Below are positions 1 to 7,729 of a stretch of DNA of 56,559 nucleotides, one piece after another. The notes below the pieces were generated by a model. That model ran no database searches and had not been told where the DNA came from. It was given only the letters and a program-made list of their open reading frames with translations. Position numbers and translations under genes: made by a program. The stretch's first letter is position 1. Each line of letters begins with the position of its first letter. Source of the DNA: Lachnospiraceae bacterium (GTDB taxonomy: Bacteria > Bacillota > Clostridia > Lachnospirales > Lachnospiraceae); the NCBI GenBank assembly GCA_016290905.1, contig JAEEVO010000008.1, positions 1 through 56,559 on the forward strand, in the 5' to 3' direction.

Positions 1-232
1 CTGCAGTTTTCTCGGCAAGCACAAGTGCTTTTTGCATAGTCTTTTCGATCGCACGATAATGACTGAGTGCTTCATCAAGCTCACTGACTCTGTCTTCGAG
101 TTCAACCTTTGAACGGTAGATCTCTTCATAGCTGTCGGAAACAAGACGGATAAATCCGTCTACATCCTTCTTGTCATATCCGAGTCCGCCGGATTTAAAG
201 GATTTTCCTTGCATTTCAACAGGTGTAAGCAT
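1..232 (-). CDS. divIVA: DivIVA-domain protein, N-terminal part
   Basis: The 77 visible residues carry the DivIVA N-terminal signature: an LTPVEMQGKSF opening, a YDKKDVDGFI segment, then an acidic and basic heptad-like stretch that looks like the start of a coiled coil. In this family the N-terminal domain binds curved membrane at poles and septa and the coiled coil oligomerises. The stop lies beyond the window edge, so length is unknown. The gene follows yggS and sepF on the same strand, the order seen in the ylmE-ylmF(sepF)-divIVA cluster of Bacillota, which supports a role in division or polar growth. The ATG begins 18 nt after the sepF stop. Confidence 0.85.
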   Translation of the reverse strand, partial: MLTPVEMQGKSFKSGGLGYDKKDVDGFIRLVSDSYEEIYRSKVELEDRVSELDEALSHYRAIEKTMQKALVLAEKTA

Positions 233-250
233 TTATCTTCTCCAATCTTT

Positions 251-859
251 TCAAGGATTCAGAACGGGTACGTCAAAACCCGTCTGCTCGGCTATCTCTG
301 CGTAATCGCCGGATATATCAACACTTGAAGGTGCTATGATATAAATGAAATTAGACACGTTATAAAGCTTTCCGTCAAGAGCATAGATTGCACCCGAAAG
401 GAAATCTATGATCCTCTGAGCAAGCGGAAGGTCTATATCTTCGAGATTTACAAGTGCGATCCTTGAAGAAAGAAGCACATCGCAGATATCCTGTGAATCA
501 TTGAAACTGATGGGTTTCATGATACATACTTCGTTTCCGAGCCTTGTGGTGTTTATCGGGATGAACTTGCTTCCGTTCGATCTGTCTATCTTGAGGCTCT
601 TTTCATTTGTCGTCCTGTCAATATATGCCGAAGCATAGTTGTTTGACTGACGTAAATTATTTCTGGGAGAATAGCCTCCCTGATTGTCATACCTGTTACC
701 TGTATCGTAAGTATTCTGAGTTGCGATACTGTTGGCTCTGAGCTGCTCTTTCTTTGCCTCCTCAGCCTTTCTCAGCTCGTCTTCTTCAAACTCATCAAAT
801 GCCTCATCGTCATCGTCAAAGTTAAAAGCCTTTTTGACCTTGTCAAAGAAACCTGCCAT
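251..859 (-). CDS. sepF: Cell division protein SepF
   Basis: This 202-residue protein matches SepF, which binds FtsZ bundles at the inner face of the membrane and helps build the septum. It starts MAGFFDKVKKAF, an amphipathic membrane-targeting helix, then an acidic low-complexity linker (about residues 10-90), then the conserved C-terminal SepF fold (about 105-190) with the VNLEDID and RIIDFLSGA segments. I chose the ATG at 859 because AGGAGG lies 11 nt upstream; the longer reading frame to 1009 runs back into yggS and adds no SepF-like sequence. An out-of-frame ATG sits 7 nt upstream. It lies between yggS and divIVA, the usual context. Confidence 0.92.
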   Translation of the reverse strand: MAGFFDKVKKAFNFDDDDEAFDEFEEDELRKAEEAKKEQLRANSIATQNTYDTGNRYDNQGGYSPRNNLRQSNNYASAYIDRTTNEKSLKIDRSNGSKFIPINTTRLGNEVCIMKPISFNDSQDICDVLLSSRIALVNLEDIDLPLAQRIIDFLSGAIYALDGKLYNVSNFIYIIAPSSVDISGDYAEIAEQTGFDVPVLNP

Positions 860-891
860 AATGCCATAGTCCTCCTGTAATATTGTTAACA

Positions 892-1617
892 TTATTGTTT
901 TTGTGAATAATCCCTCTTGCCGAATATACCGGTACCGACCCTTACCATGGTGGCACCCTCCTCTATGGCTACTGTATAATCTCCGGTCATACCCATAGAC
1001 AATTCGCACATATTAACATTATGGATGTTTTTGTCCTGTATGTCAACACTTAATTTCTTCATTTTGGAAAAAAATTTACGATTTTCTTCCGGATCCTCCA
1101 CAAAAGGGGCTATGCACATCAGTCCCATGACCCTGATATTCTTAAAAACCGCTATTTTTTCAATAAATGAGACAGCGTCCTCAAAAGCAACTCCGAACTT
1201 GCTTTCCTCATCACCTATATTAATCTCGGCAAGGACATCCGTTATGACGCCCTTCTTTGCCGACTCGGCATCGATCACCGCCGCAAGCTTCTCGGAATCG
1301 ACCGAATGGATCATTTTAACCCTGCCGACGATATACTTTACCTTGTTCGTCTGCAGATGACCGATAAGATGCCATTCTATGTCGTTCATGCTCTTTGACT
1401 CAAAATAATCAATTTTGTCGACGAGCTCCTGCACCTTGTTCTCACCGAACACACGGACGCCGGCATTTACGGCATATTCAAGAACCTCAACGGGATTTGT
1501 CTTGCTGACGCTGATAAGCTTTACGTCTTCTTCCTTCCTGCCGGACTTCTTTACCGCTTCAAGGATACGTCCCTTAACATATTCAAGATTTTCTTTCAGT
1601 TCATTTTCCGTTATCAT
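892..1617 (-). CDS. yggS: PLP homeostasis protein YggS/YlmE
   Basis: This 241-residue protein belongs to the YggS/ProsC family, a single-domain PLP-binding TIM barrel related to the N-terminal domain of alanine racemase that buffers pyridoxal phosphate and has no known catalytic reaction. The PLP lysine is in LISVSKTNPVE (about residue 39), and the family motifs FGENKVQE, EWHLIGHLQTNK and LSMGMTGDY are all present. Length is typical. The start codon is separated from the stop of the HlyD-like gene by one base, and sepF follows after 32 nt, so the genes are probably translated from one message. Confidence 0.93.
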   Translation of the reverse strand: MITENELKENLEYVKGRILEAVKKSGRKEEDVKLISVSKTNPVEVLEYAVNAGVRVFGENKVQELVDKIDYFESKSMNDIEWHLIGHLQTNKVKYIVGRVKMIHSVDSEKLAAVIDAESAKKGVITDVLAEINIGDEESKFGVAFEDAVSFIEKIAVFKNIRVMGLMCIAPFVEDPEENRKFFSKMKKLSVDIQDKNIHNVNMCELSMGMTGDYTVAIEEGATMVRVGTGIFGKRDYSQKQ

Positions 1618-1618
1618 T

Positions 1619-3067
1619 TTAGTAGATTATAGCCTGATCCTTTGCCATGTTCGCATCAAGAGCGATATGGTCGTACAGATTCAGTCCGTCCTTTGTATTT
1701 TTCTTAACTATGGCATATTCTTCATTCTGTCTTATACGTTCAACCTTGACAAACTGGAAATATCCCTTGTTAACAATATAAACTCCCTCTATCGTGTTCT
1801 TCAGTCCGACCCTGTAAACCTCACGGGACTCGATATCCATGATTCGGTCACCTTCTTCAAAGAGCCCGATATCAACATAAGCATAATCCTCGTCCGAGAA
1901 ATACTTTGACGGATATACGGGGATAAGTATCATTTCACCCGTTTCCTCATTAACTCCTTCTTTTAACAGGACCTCGCCGTTATACTCGGAGTTTTCCGTA
2001 AAGTACTTAAGCGGGATAACATAAAATTCCTTCTTCGTTATCGCGCTGACCGGAACCTTGAGACCGCCTTCCACATTTGAGACAAACTCGACGCTGAGCT
2101 TACGTTCGTCTATATACAGTGACATATATTTGTCAAGAGAAAGCAGTGCGTAATAATTGCTTCCCCTCTGAACCGTAGTAAGCTCACATTCCACAGGCAG
2201 GAAGTAATCGTTGATATATACGGAAACCTTGTTCATTTCCAGAAGACTGATGTATTTCTGCTCTGTAAGCTTCACCGCTATCTGCCAGTTCTCATCCGTA
2301 ACCATGCGGCATATCGACTCGCCCGCAAGCACAAGCCCCGTAGATCTCATGCTCTCCTGTTTGAAATCATAGCCGTCCTCGTACATGTCGGCGTTCACAT
2401 CATCAAAGGTGAGTCCGCACAGCCTGTCCTTCTTATAGGAAATAACTCCTGCGGTATCGGCTCTTTTAACATGAAATGCCGAAGTCGAACCCGAACCGGC
2501 TATCACCTTCATATTCTCAATGCTGTTGTCATTTACCAGCTCATATATGGTATCGCTTATCTCATCCTTAAACTCGGCCACCTCTTCGAAATTGAAGCCC
2601 GAATACTCATCGAGGAATCCGTATATGACATTCTTTATGGACTTGATGTCATTGTCCTGAAGCTGGTCGATACCGGTCTTCTCCAGTATCTCGTTATATA
2701 GCTTGCTTCCCTCGTCCACGCTGAAAATGACGCCGTTCTTTGCTGAACGCTTTCCGTTCTGGATATAATAGTTTATATATCCTGCATAATCCGAAGCAAT
2801 AATTGACTCGTTTCTCAAGGCTATGCCGGGAAACTTTGTATCCGTACTGATATTGTCTCCCTGAACCTCGAATATCGCTACCTTATCCTTTCCCGAATAA
2901 AACAGGAAATTGATGATAATGTAGATAAAAACGAACGCAAAAATAATGGCACAGAAATGCTCTGCCTTCATATATTTCAGCAGACGGCGCTTATGTACTT
3001 TGGTTATACGGCCGCCGCTGCCTTTTTTTATGTTTTTCACACGTCTGTCATTATCCTTGCCACTCAT
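1619..3067 (-). CDS. HlyD-like single-pass membrane protein
   Basis: This 482-residue protein has a basic cytoplasmic N terminus, one membrane helix at about residues 40-60 (FCAIIFAFVFIYIIINFLFY) and a large extracytoplasmic region with short lipoyl/barrel-like segments that resemble HlyD-type membrane-fusion adaptors. Homologues of this kind are often found next to yggS and sepF in Clostridia; I know of no assigned function and no transporter partner is encoded here. I chose ATG 3067, which has AAGAAGG 8 nt upstream, over a TTG six codons earlier. An intrinsic-terminator-like hairpin (3088-3114) lies directly before the ribosome binding site. Confidence 0.6.
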   Translation of the reverse strand: MSGKDNDRRVKNIKKGSGGRITKVHKRRLLKYMKAEHFCAIIFAFVFIYIIINFLFYSGKDKVAIFEVQGDNISTDTKFPGIALRNESIIASDYAGYINYYIQNGKRSAKNGVIFSVDEGSKLYNEILEKTGIDQLQDNDIKSIKNVIYGFLDEYSGFNFEEVAEFKDEISDTIYELVNDNSIENMKVIAGSGSTSAFHVKRADTAGVISYKKDRLCGLTFDDVNADMYEDGYDFKQESMRSTGLVLAGESICRMVTDENWQIAVKLTEQKYISLLEMNKVSVYINDYFLPVECELTTVQRGSNYYALLSLDKYMSLYIDERKLSVEFVSNVEGGLKVPVSAITKKEFYVIPLKYFTENSEYNGEVLLKEGVNEETGEMILIPVYPSKYFSDEDYAYVDIGLFEEGDRIMDIESREVYRVGLKNTIEGVYIVNKGYFQFVKVERIRQNEEYAIVKKNTKDGLNLYDHIALDANMAKDQAIIY

Positions 3068-3087
3068 AATCAAAACCTTCTTCAAAT

Positions 3088-3114
3088 AAAAACTGCCGCT
3101 TAACGGCAGTTTTT
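3088..3114 (-). terminator. Intrinsic terminator or attenuator between P-loop gene and HlyD-like gene
   Basis: The stem AAAACTGCCG/CGGCAGTTTT with loop CTTAA is followed by T residues on either strand. On the minus strand it comes 8 nt after the stop of the P-loop gene and 21 nt before the ATG of the HlyD-like gene. No separate promoter fits between it and that ATG, so the downstream yggS-sepF genes would depend on read-through or on a promoter I cannot see. Confidence 0.75.
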
Positions 3115-3122
3115 AAAGGATA

Positions 3123-3548
3123 TTACAATGCAACTATTACCTTCTGTGCTACCGATTCTGTGAGATCAGCCTTATCTTTTGACATGCTGATAACAAAATC
3201 AACGTTGAACTTAGCTGAGATCATATCTATCTTGTCAATAATTGGAGTTATGTCGATATCTGTGTTTTCAACACATGCAAGACTTAAGAAGCTGTCAAGA
3301 TAAACCGTTTCAAGATCATGATCCTGTGAGATCATACCGCACAGGAATCCAATGAATTCATTATAATTTGTTACACAATAATCGTTAACATTAATGAGAC
3401 GAACTTTTCTGTCGAGCTCGTACATATGCTTTGAATTTTTATCAAGGTATACTAATGTACCCGAGCTCTCCTTTACCTTAGTATTTACCTTATCCAAAAG
3501 GATTTTTGTTTTGCCTTTGCCTTTACCGCCGGCTATGATCTGAACCAT
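3123..3548 (-). CDS. Small P-loop NTPase-like protein
   Basis: This 141-residue protein opens with MVQIIAGGKGKGKTKILL, in which GGKGKGKT is a Walker A P-loop. Further on, ETVYLDSFLSL (about residue 87) could be a Walker B strand and VDFVISMSKDKADL near the C terminus resembles the end of a RecA-like core. It is too short for a full motor ATPase. Similar small proteins in Lachnospiraceae are often labelled as PilT-like, but I see none of the PilT-specific boxes. The ATG at 3548 has AAAGGGG 8 nt upstream. It has its own promoter (3772-3800), a long leader containing a palindromic repeat, and a terminator just after the stop. Function unknown; nucleotide binding is likely. Confidence 0.6.
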   Translation of the reverse strand: MVQIIAGGKGKGKTKILLDKVNTKVKESSGTLVYLDKNSKHMYELDRKVRLINVNDYCVTNYNEFIGFLCGMISQDHDLETVYLDSFLSLACVENTDIDITPIIDKIDMISAKFNVDFVISMSKDKADLTESVAQKVIVAL

Positions 3549-3637
3549 ATATATCGCCCCTTTCTGTTTTTGTGGACACATGAACTCCTGTGTCTCATTA
3601 AATTACAGCTAAAATTTCCCACCGGATTAAGTTTCAC

Positions 3638-3715
3638 TGTCATCCTGAAGGCTTTTGCCCGAAGGATCTTTTTGCAATGAATTCTGTAAGATTCTTCACT
3701 CTGCTCAGAATGACA
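3638..3715. repeat. TCATCCTGAG-type palindromic repeat, full copy 1
   Basis: The outer arms TGTCATCCTGA and TCAGAATGACA and inner arms GAAGGATCTT and AAGATTCTTC form an imperfect hairpin. Four related copies occur in this window (15232, 35693, 41499, 51338). This copy lies in the presumed 5' leader of the P-loop gene. Confidence 0.85.
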
Positions 3716-3771
3716 TACGGGATGGTTTAACAATAAATTAAAGTTTTAAGGATCCATCTGCCACTACAATC

Positions 3772-3800
3772 ATTATAAAACAATTTATCAAAATAGGCAA
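3772..3800 (-). promoter_or_regulatory. Promoter of the P-loop gene
   Basis: On the minus strand TTGCCT, a 17-nt spacer and a perfect TATAAT are present. Transcription would start near 3765, giving a leader of about 215 nt that contains the palindromic repeat at 3638-3715. Apart from these the 263-nt gap holds nothing else I recognise. Confidence 0.6.
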
Positions 3801-3811
3801 GTAAATTCTTT

Positions 3812-4801
3812 CTATTTACATAACTTTAACAATTCATTCATATCATTATAAAGAGTATCATATGAATTGCTGTGGAAAACGCAGGTTATATACTGTTTTC
3901 CCTTTGTATCCTCGCTCAATATTATCAGACAGTACCCTGCGGCGGCGGTCACTCCGGTCTTTCCGGCCAGGACCGTTATTCCTTCCGGAGCAGTTTTCTT
4001 GCCCGAAAAATACTGATTTGTAGCCGTCATCGGCATAACCTTCTCGTTACCGGTTATATCCTTAAAGGTACATGTATATTCCTTTGTGGATATGATCTTG
4101 GTCAGCTCCTTGTTCTTAAGGCACTCATGGAAGATCAGATAAATATCAAACGCGGTCGTATAATGATCGACGGCATGAAGCCCGCTCGGATTTGACATGT
4201 GCGTGTCTTTTGCGCCTATACGCGCGGCTTCCCTGTTCATCTTCTCGACAAAAGAGCTTACGGAACCCGATACACACTCAGCCACAGCCACAGCAGCATC
4301 GTTTCCGGAATGGATCATAAGGCAGTAAAGCAGCTGCTCAAGCGTCAGAGTATCTCCTCTGGAAAAGCCGCAGAGCTGTGCCCCGGGAGTTGTAACGCCG
4401 CAGTTATCCTCCTTTACGGTGTATACCGCATTAAGATCACCGTATTTAAACGCAGTAAGGCAGGTAAGCAGCTTAGTGGTACTTGCGGGGTATACCTTAT
4501 TGTATAAGTTTTTGGAATAGATAACGCTTCTGTCGGTTACGCAGAACGCGCCTGCCACATCACCCACGAAAGCGTACTCGGTCCCGTTGCTGACATTTTC
4601 GGTTTCAAAGCATATATCCTCATAAAGGAATTCTCCCGCGAACGTGCTCTCCAGGCTGTTCTTCGCGAAATCCTCCACCTCCGCATCTATCTCCGGAACA
4701 TCCAGTTTGGGAAGGAATTCGGAAGAAGTCACCTTCATCGGAGTATCACAGCCGCACAAAATGAGGCATATGCAGATAATACAGCTCAATAACCTCTTCA
4801 T
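3812..4801 (-). CDS. D-alanyl-D-alanine carboxypeptidase (peptidase S11), lipoprotein
   Basis: This 329-residue protein is a DacA/DacF-type penicillin-binding protein that removes the terminal D-Ala from peptidoglycan stem peptides. The three active-site motifs are clear: STTK in YPASTTKLLT (about residue 110), SGN in MIHSGNDAA (about 165) and KTG in LAGKTGVT (about 280). The N terminus MKRLLSCIICICLILCGC is a lipoprotein-like signal with a Cys after LCG, so it is probably lipid-anchored outside the membrane. The start at 4801 is chosen for this signal, although the ribosome binding site is weak. It is the last gene after mgsA, 61 nt away, and fits a wall-elongation block. Confidence 0.88.
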   Translation of the reverse strand: MKRLLSCIICICLILCGCDTPMKVTSSEFLPKLDVPEIDAEVEDFAKNSLESTFAGEFLYEDICFETENVSNGTEYAFVGDVAGAFCVTDRSVIYSKNLYNKVYPASTTKLLTCLTAFKYGDLNAVYTVKEDNCGVTTPGAQLCGFSRGDTLTLEQLLYCLMIHSGNDAAVAVAECVSGSVSSFVEKMNREAARIGAKDTHMSNPSGLHAVDHYTTAFDIYLIFHECLKNKELTKIISTKEYTCTFKDITGNEKVMPMTATNQYFSGKKTAPEGITVLAGKTGVTAAAGYCLIILSEDTKGKQYITCVFHSNSYDTLYNDMNELLKLCK

Positions 4802-4862
4802 AAAAACAACTCTGCAGAAAGACTGCTCTTCCTCTCTTTCTTTTGTAAGGGCTGTCGTCAGA

Positions 4863-5258
4863 TTACTTGTACAGATCACGCCAGTCAAGGTCGCCTCTGT
4901 CAAGAGCCTTTATCAGAAGCTCTGCCGTAGCCACATTTGTCGCATAAGGGATATTGTGTACGTCACAGAGCTTTACGAGATTGAAAATGTTAGGCTCATG
5001 TGATTTCGGATTTTCCGGATCCTGCAGGAAAATCAGCATATCCAGCTCGTTATGTTCGATCAGTGCTCCCATCTGCTGGACACCGCCCAAATGTCCGGCC
5101 AGGAACTTGTGCAGCTGCAGATTGGTAGCCTCCTCAATGAGACGGCCCGTTGTCGCTGTCGAATACAATGTGTGTTTGCAAATGATCCCTCTGTAAGCTA
5201 TGCAGAAATTCTGCATCAGGATCTTTTTTGCGTCATGTGCAATAAACCCAATATTCAT
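4863..5258 (-). CDS. mgsA: Methylglyoxal synthase
   Basis: This 131-residue protein converts dihydroxyacetone phosphate to methylglyoxal and phosphate, a bypass of lower glycolysis. It has the family N terminus MNIGFIAHDAKK, the TATTGRLIEE phosphate-binding segment, the GHLGGVQQMGALI glycine-rich loop, and LQDPENPKSHEPNI with the catalytic region. The ATG at 5258 follows GGAGGAAGGT, which decides the start against an in-frame TTG four codons earlier. It is 15 nt after rodA, a link commonly seen in Lachnospiraceae, although the functional reason for the pairing with cell-shape genes is unclear. Confidence 0.95.
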   Translation of the reverse strand: MNIGFIAHDAKKILMQNFCIAYRGIICKHTLYSTATTGRLIEEATNLQLHKFLAGHLGGVQQMGALIEHNELDMLIFLQDPENPKSHEPNIFNLVKLCDVHNIPYATNVATAELLIKALDRGDLDWRDLYK

Positions 5259-5273
5259 ACCTTCCTCCAATTA

Positions 5274-6515
5274 TCATGCATCTATAAATCCGAATTCGGA
5301 ATCTTCCTTTGGTGCCTCCGCTTTTTTCGGCTGCATGCTGATGTTTAAGATTATACCGATCATCAGCAGATTAACCAGAAGTGAGCTTAACCCCGAGCTC
5401 ATGAACGGAAGCGCTATTCCGGTGTTCGGAAGTAAAGATGTTACTACTCCTACATTAATAAAAATCTGTATAAGAAGCATGGTGCCAAAACCTATGGCGA
5501 TCATCCTCCCCAGATAATCGCTTGCTTTTCTTGCTATCCTGATGATGAACAGTATCAGGAACGCATAAAGTACAAGTACTACTATCGATCCGATAAACCC
5601 GAATTCCTCGGCAACCGCAGAAAAGATAAAATCACTTTCCTTAACGGGTACGGAACGCGATGCCCGGTCCGACTCCATACCGTTCATGAATTTCCCGACA
5701 AGCCCGCCTGCCTTTATTGCCTGTTCGGCATTCTGCTGCTGATATGTCAGCGCAGGATAATCCTCCGGATGCAGCATGGCAAGTACTCGGTTCTGCTGGT
5801 ACTCATTGAGCAGTACCTGGAAATCCTGCTGGACATACCAGAACAGGAAAATCGCAGTCGGTATGAATATGACCAGAAATGTTACTATATATTTGTACGA
5901 CGCGCCGGATATGAGCACCATGACCGAAAATACAGCAACTATCAATATGGTGGTTGAAAGATCCGGCTGTTCAAAAATAAAATACGTAGGTATAGCGGTA
6001 AGCAGCAGCGCAAGCGCGAGCACCCAGAGCTTCTTTATATGCTTCTGCATCTTGAAGAAGAACATGGCAAGGAATACAACCAATGCCACCTTCACAAGCT
6101 CCGACGGCTGGAACTCAAATCCCGGATTGTTTTCCTTAAGCGCGGGATCACCGCCTATCTTTATCCATCTTCTCGCAGTATAATGTGCCCATCCGTATAT
6201 CGGGGGATTGTTAAGATACTTGCATATCAGTAACAGTCCCATACCGATAACATAAAGTCCCGGCGAGATCCTTGCAATAAAATGATAATCTATTAACGAA
6301 ACTACCAGTATCAGTGCCAGACCGATACCGAATGCTATTATCTGTTTCTGATAAAGAACCTGTTTTATAAGCTGTTTTTCACGGATATCCAGCATGTATA
6401 TCAGATAGACTCCTATGAAGCCTATACCGTAAACGAGAAGCAGCAGCGGGAAACAGCAGCTTTTTATGTCATAGTTCTTTAACGGAAATATGTTATTCTT
6501 TATGAACTTTATCAT
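5274..6515 (-). CDS. rodA: Rod-shape glycosyltransferase RodA (SEDS family)
   Basis: This 413-residue polytopic membrane protein belongs to the SEDS family of lipid II polymerases. It has about ten hydrophobic segments and the SEDS signatures FQPSELVKVALV, QPDLSTTILI, KESDFIFSAVAEEFGF and GIALPFMSSG near the C terminus. I call RodA rather than FtsW because it sits with minD/minE and in the same block as mreBCD and PBP2, its known partner in side-wall synthesis. Its first codons overlap the end of minE by 23 nt, so translation of the two is probably coupled. Confidence 0.88.
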   Translation of the reverse strand: MIKFIKNNIFPLKNYDIKSCCFPLLLLVYGIGFIGVYLIYMLDIREKQLIKQVLYQKQIIAFGIGLALILVVSLIDYHFIARISPGLYVIGMGLLLICKYLNNPPIYGWAHYTARRWIKIGGDPALKENNPGFEFQPSELVKVALVVFLAMFFFKMQKHIKKLWVLALALLLTAIPTYFIFEQPDLSTTILIVAVFSVMVLISGASYKYIVTFLVIFIPTAIFLFWYVQQDFQVLLNEYQQNRVLAMLHPEDYPALTYQQQNAEQAIKAGGLVGKFMNGMESDRASRSVPVKESDFIFSAVAEEFGFIGSIVVLVLYAFLILFIIRIARKASDYLGRMIAIGFGTMLLIQIFINVGVVTSLLPNTGIALPFMSSGLSSLLVNLLMIGIILNISMQPKKAEAPKEDSEFGFIDA

Positions 6516-6792
6516 CGACCGTTGTTCTCTTTAATCCCTTTATGGGAATATTTGCGCAAAGCGCAGAAGTAAGCGCACCTCCTTCGGACGGTGCTTTTGT
6601 TATATTAAAATCCAGTTCCTCGATGTCTATCTCAACATAATTTGAAAGTACGGAGATTATGTCATTCTTTATCCTCTCAAGTGTTTCAGGGGGAAGTCCC
6701 GACCTGTCCGACTGCAGGACAAATTTGATCCTGTCTACGGCTTTATTTGCAGAGCCTGATTTTTTCTTGAAAAATCCGTCCCGAAGTGCCAT
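6493..6792 (-). CDS. minE: Cell division topological specificity factor MinE
   Basis: This 99-residue protein matches MinE: an N-terminal MinD-interacting helix region with RIKFVLQSDRSGLPPE, then the topological specificity domain with NDIISVLSNYVEID and ELDFNI. MinE stimulates the MinD ATPase at the membrane and drives pole-to-pole oscillation. Length is slightly above the E. coli protein. It lies 8 nt after minD and overlaps rodA. Confidence 0.92.
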   Translation of the reverse strand: MALRDGFFKKKSGSANKAVDRIKFVLQSDRSGLPPETLERIKNDIISVLSNYVEIDIEELDFNITKAPSEGGALTSALCANIPIKGLKRTTVDDKVHKE

Positions 6793-6800
6793 AAAACCAC

Positions 6801-7583
6801 CTACTTTCTGCCGAACAGCCTGCTGAAGAAACCTTTTTTCACATTCAGATCAAGGAAAGGAACCTCTTCACCGGTTATACGCCTGCATATGTTCATATAT
6901 GCCTGACCTGCCTTTGATTCATTTCCTACAAGCGGTTCTCCGTTATTGGTAGCAACAATGATGCTCCCATCATCCGGAACGATCCCTATAAGGTTGACCG
7001 CAAGTATCTCGACAACATCATCACTTGACATCATGTCGCCGGTCCTGACCATCTCTATGCGCAGCCTGTTTACGATAAGATCCATCTTCTTCATATTATG
7101 TGCCTCAAGAAGTCCGATGATCCTATCTGCATCTCTTACCGCAGAAACTTCGGGAGTGGTAACGACAAGTGCCCTGTCAGCACCTGCCACCGCATTTTCA
7201 AAGCCCTGCTCGATACCTGCCGGGCAGTCGATTATGATATAATCAAATTCAGTCTTTAACTGTTCGCAGAGCTGTTTCATCTCCTCGGGACGCACAGCCG
7301 ACTTATCCCTTGTCTGTGCGGCAGGAAGAAGGTAGAGGTTCGGATACCTCTTATCCTTGATGAGTGCCTGTTTTATCTTACAAGTTCCCTCGATGACATC
7401 AACCAGGTTATAAACTATCCTGTTCTCAAGACCCATGACGACATCAAGATTTCTCAAACCTATATCTGTATCAATAAGTACAACTTTTTTATCAAGCTTG
7501 GCAAGACCTGTGCCGACATTGGCAGTGGTCGTAGTCTTTCCGACACCTCCCTTCCCGGATGTTATTACTATTACCTCGCCCAT
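6801..7583 (-). CDS. minD: Septum site-determining ATPase MinD
   Basis: This 260-residue ParA-family ATPase has the deviant Walker A GKGGVGKTTTT at the N terminus, DTDIGLRNLDVVMGLENR, and YIIIDCPAGIE as the Walker B region. The C terminus LNVKKGFFSRLFGRK is a basic amphipathic membrane-targeting helix. MinD binds membrane as an ATP dimer and recruits MinC and MinE. GGAGG lies 9 nt before the ATG at 7583, which excludes the in-frame codons upstream. No minC precedes it; the 146 nt to PBP2 hold no open frame I can support. Confidence 0.95.
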   Translation of the reverse strand: MGEVIVITSGKGGVGKTTTTANVGTGLAKLDKKVVLIDTDIGLRNLDVVMGLENRIVYNLVDVIEGTCKIKQALIKDKRYPNLYLLPAAQTRDKSAVRPEEMKQLCEQLKTEFDYIIIDCPAGIEQGFENAVAGADRALVVTTPEVSAVRDADRIIGLLEAHNMKKMDLIVNRLRIEMVRTGDMMSSDDVVEILAVNLIGIVPDDGSIIVATNNGEPLVGNESKAGQAYMNICRRITGEEVPFLDLNVKKGFFSRLFGRK

Positions 7584-7729
7584 TTTAATAATCCTCCAAA
7601 AAAACATCTCTGTCCGGTAATAAAATTAACCTTTAAAGAATATAATACTATATTTTACGATTTCAATCAACTGTTTTTTAGAAACTGTCCGTACCTTTTA
7701 TTGCATCTGACCCGCTCACGGTCTTCTCC

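Noticed and set aside
860-1009. Longer N terminus of SepF
   Set aside because: The extra 50 residues run antisense-free through the end of yggS, show no SepF similarity, and a strong ribosome binding site precedes the internal ATG.
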